Assembly: GCA_031265345.1 (NCBI GenBank)
Contig: JAISCU010000329.1
Span: 1 to 5,637, forward strand
Length of the DNA: 5,637 nt
DNA from: Bifidobacteriaceae bacterium
Lineage (GTDB): Bacteria; Actinomycetota; Actinomycetes; Actinomycetales; WQXJ01
Direction of reading: 5' to 3'
Of this stretch, positions 5,403 to 5,637 are shown in pieces. Position numbers and translations under genes: made by a program. Within the stretch, counting starts at the first letter, position 1; each line of letters begins with the position of its first letter. The notes beneath the pieces are model-generated. The model searched no databases. It was not told the origin of the DNA and saw only the letters and a program-made list of their open reading frames with translations.

Positions 5403-5422
5403 CCCCAGGTCAGGCCCTGTGG
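5403..5422 (+). terminator. Weak hairpin after the Nudix-nuclease gene
   Basis: CCCCAGG (5403-5409) can pair with CCTGTGG (5416-5422), six of seven pairs, with a 6-nt loop, beginning just past the TAA stop. No T-run follows. This is a possible U-less terminator for the phosphatase operon. It shares bases with the DnaA-box-like site at 5418, so one of the two readings may be coincidence. Confidence 0.2.
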
Positions 5423-5426
5423 ATAA
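5418..5426 (-). promoter_or_regulatory. Single DnaA-box-like 9-mer
   Basis: TGTGGATAA on the plus strand is TTATCCACA on the minus strand, an exact match to the classical DnaA box and to the actinobacterial TT(G/A)TCCACA form. It is alone: no second good match was noticed nearby, nor an AT-rich unwinding region, so this is not an origin. It could be a DnaA-binding regulatory or titration site, or chance. Confidence 0.28.
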
Positions 5427-5446
5427 CGGGTCCGTCCCCATTACGT

Positions 5447-5491
5447 GATCATCTCGCGCCCAGGCGGCGAAAACCGGTGATCGAGATGATC
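5447..5491. repeat. Perfect 10-bp inverted repeat with 25-nt spacer
   Basis: GATCATCTCG (5447-5456) is exactly repeated in inverse as CGAGATGATC (5482-5491). The hexamer GTGATC occurs next to each arm (5445-5450 and 5477-5482), and GAAAAC occurs twice (5469-5474, 5493-5498). No T-run follows on either strand, so a standard terminator is unlikely. It could be an operator, a hairpin in RNA, or a remnant of a small repeated element. Confidence 0.45.
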
Positions 5492-5637
5492 GGAAAACGA
5501 CCCCGCCAGAGCCGGGCTGGTGGCCTAACGCGGGTTTCCACGCAATCGGTCGCGGCTCGCCGCCCGGCACCCGCAACACGCTGACCAGCGACAACACCCG
5601 ACAAACCGCCGTGGGGCAGTGAGCAACTAGCTGACAA

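Larger units (their letters stand above)
5402..5637. other. Non-coding end region without a supportable gene
   Basis: No ORF here has a believable protein. Two short leftward reading frames exist (5597 to 5376, and the edge to 5449), but they have arginine-rich, family-less translations and no ribosome binding site. Base composition falls toward the right edge, with A/C-rich stretches and GACAA repeated at 5590, 5600 and 5633. This could be the upstream region of a gene just outside the window, but no promoter could be assigned. The hairpin, DnaA-box-like site and inverted repeat listed separately all lie in this stretch. Confidence 0.5.

Noticed and set aside
5376..5637. Two short leftward frames at the right edge
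   Set aside because: One overlaps the end of the Nudix-nuclease gene, the other begins with a TTG at the very edge. Both are arginine-rich without family features or ribosome binding sites.
5402..5637. Replication origin, suggested by the DnaA box
   Set aside because: Only one box, no AT-rich unwinding region, and no dnaA, dnaN or rpmH neighbours.

Overview
The window looks like chromosomal DNA of a high-GC actinobacterium (Actinomycetota). The reasons are strong GC bias at third codon positions, long antisense shadow ORFs, GTG starts, a tRNA gene without an encoded CCA, and several genes whose start codon lies 6-7 nt after a TANNNT -10 element, the signature of leaderless mRNAs. I cannot name a genus.

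Left part (1-1600): the 5' portion of an AI-2E/PerM-family membrane protein runs leftward off the edge. A tRNA-Leu(GAG) gene is transcribed rightward, divergent from it. About 60 bp past the tRNA lies a compact two-gene toxin-antitoxin candidate: a BrnT-like small protein, then a ribbon-helix-helix (RHH) protein with a 4-nt ATGA overlap.

Middle part (1594-3906): a leftward Hsp15-like S4 RNA-binding protein is divergent from proC (pyrroline-5-carboxylate reductase, last step of proline synthesis). proC converges with an N-terminally anchored endonuclease/exonuclease/phosphatase (EEP) family protein, with only 13 bp between the stop codons.

Right part (3906-5401): the EEP gene and a low-molecular-weight protein tyrosine phosphatase (LMW-PTP) gene diverge from start codons only 12 bp apart. 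Each gene has a -10-like hexamer that overlaps the other gene's start codon, inside an imperfect palindrome. The phosphatase gene overlaps by 20 bp with a gene for a two-domain protein, a Nudix hydrolase fused to a NYN/PIN-like (YacP-type) nuclease domain. The two probably form an operon. The last ~236 bp are non-coding as far as I can see, and hold a 10-bp inverted repeat and one exact DnaA-box 9-mer.

Most genes are ordinary housekeeping types. The items most worth a second look are the mirror-image leaderless promoter pair, the Nudix-nuclease fusion, and the toxin-antitoxin pair next to the tRNA. I saw no CRISPR array, no insertion sequence with recognisable transposase, and no clear multi-gene defence system.
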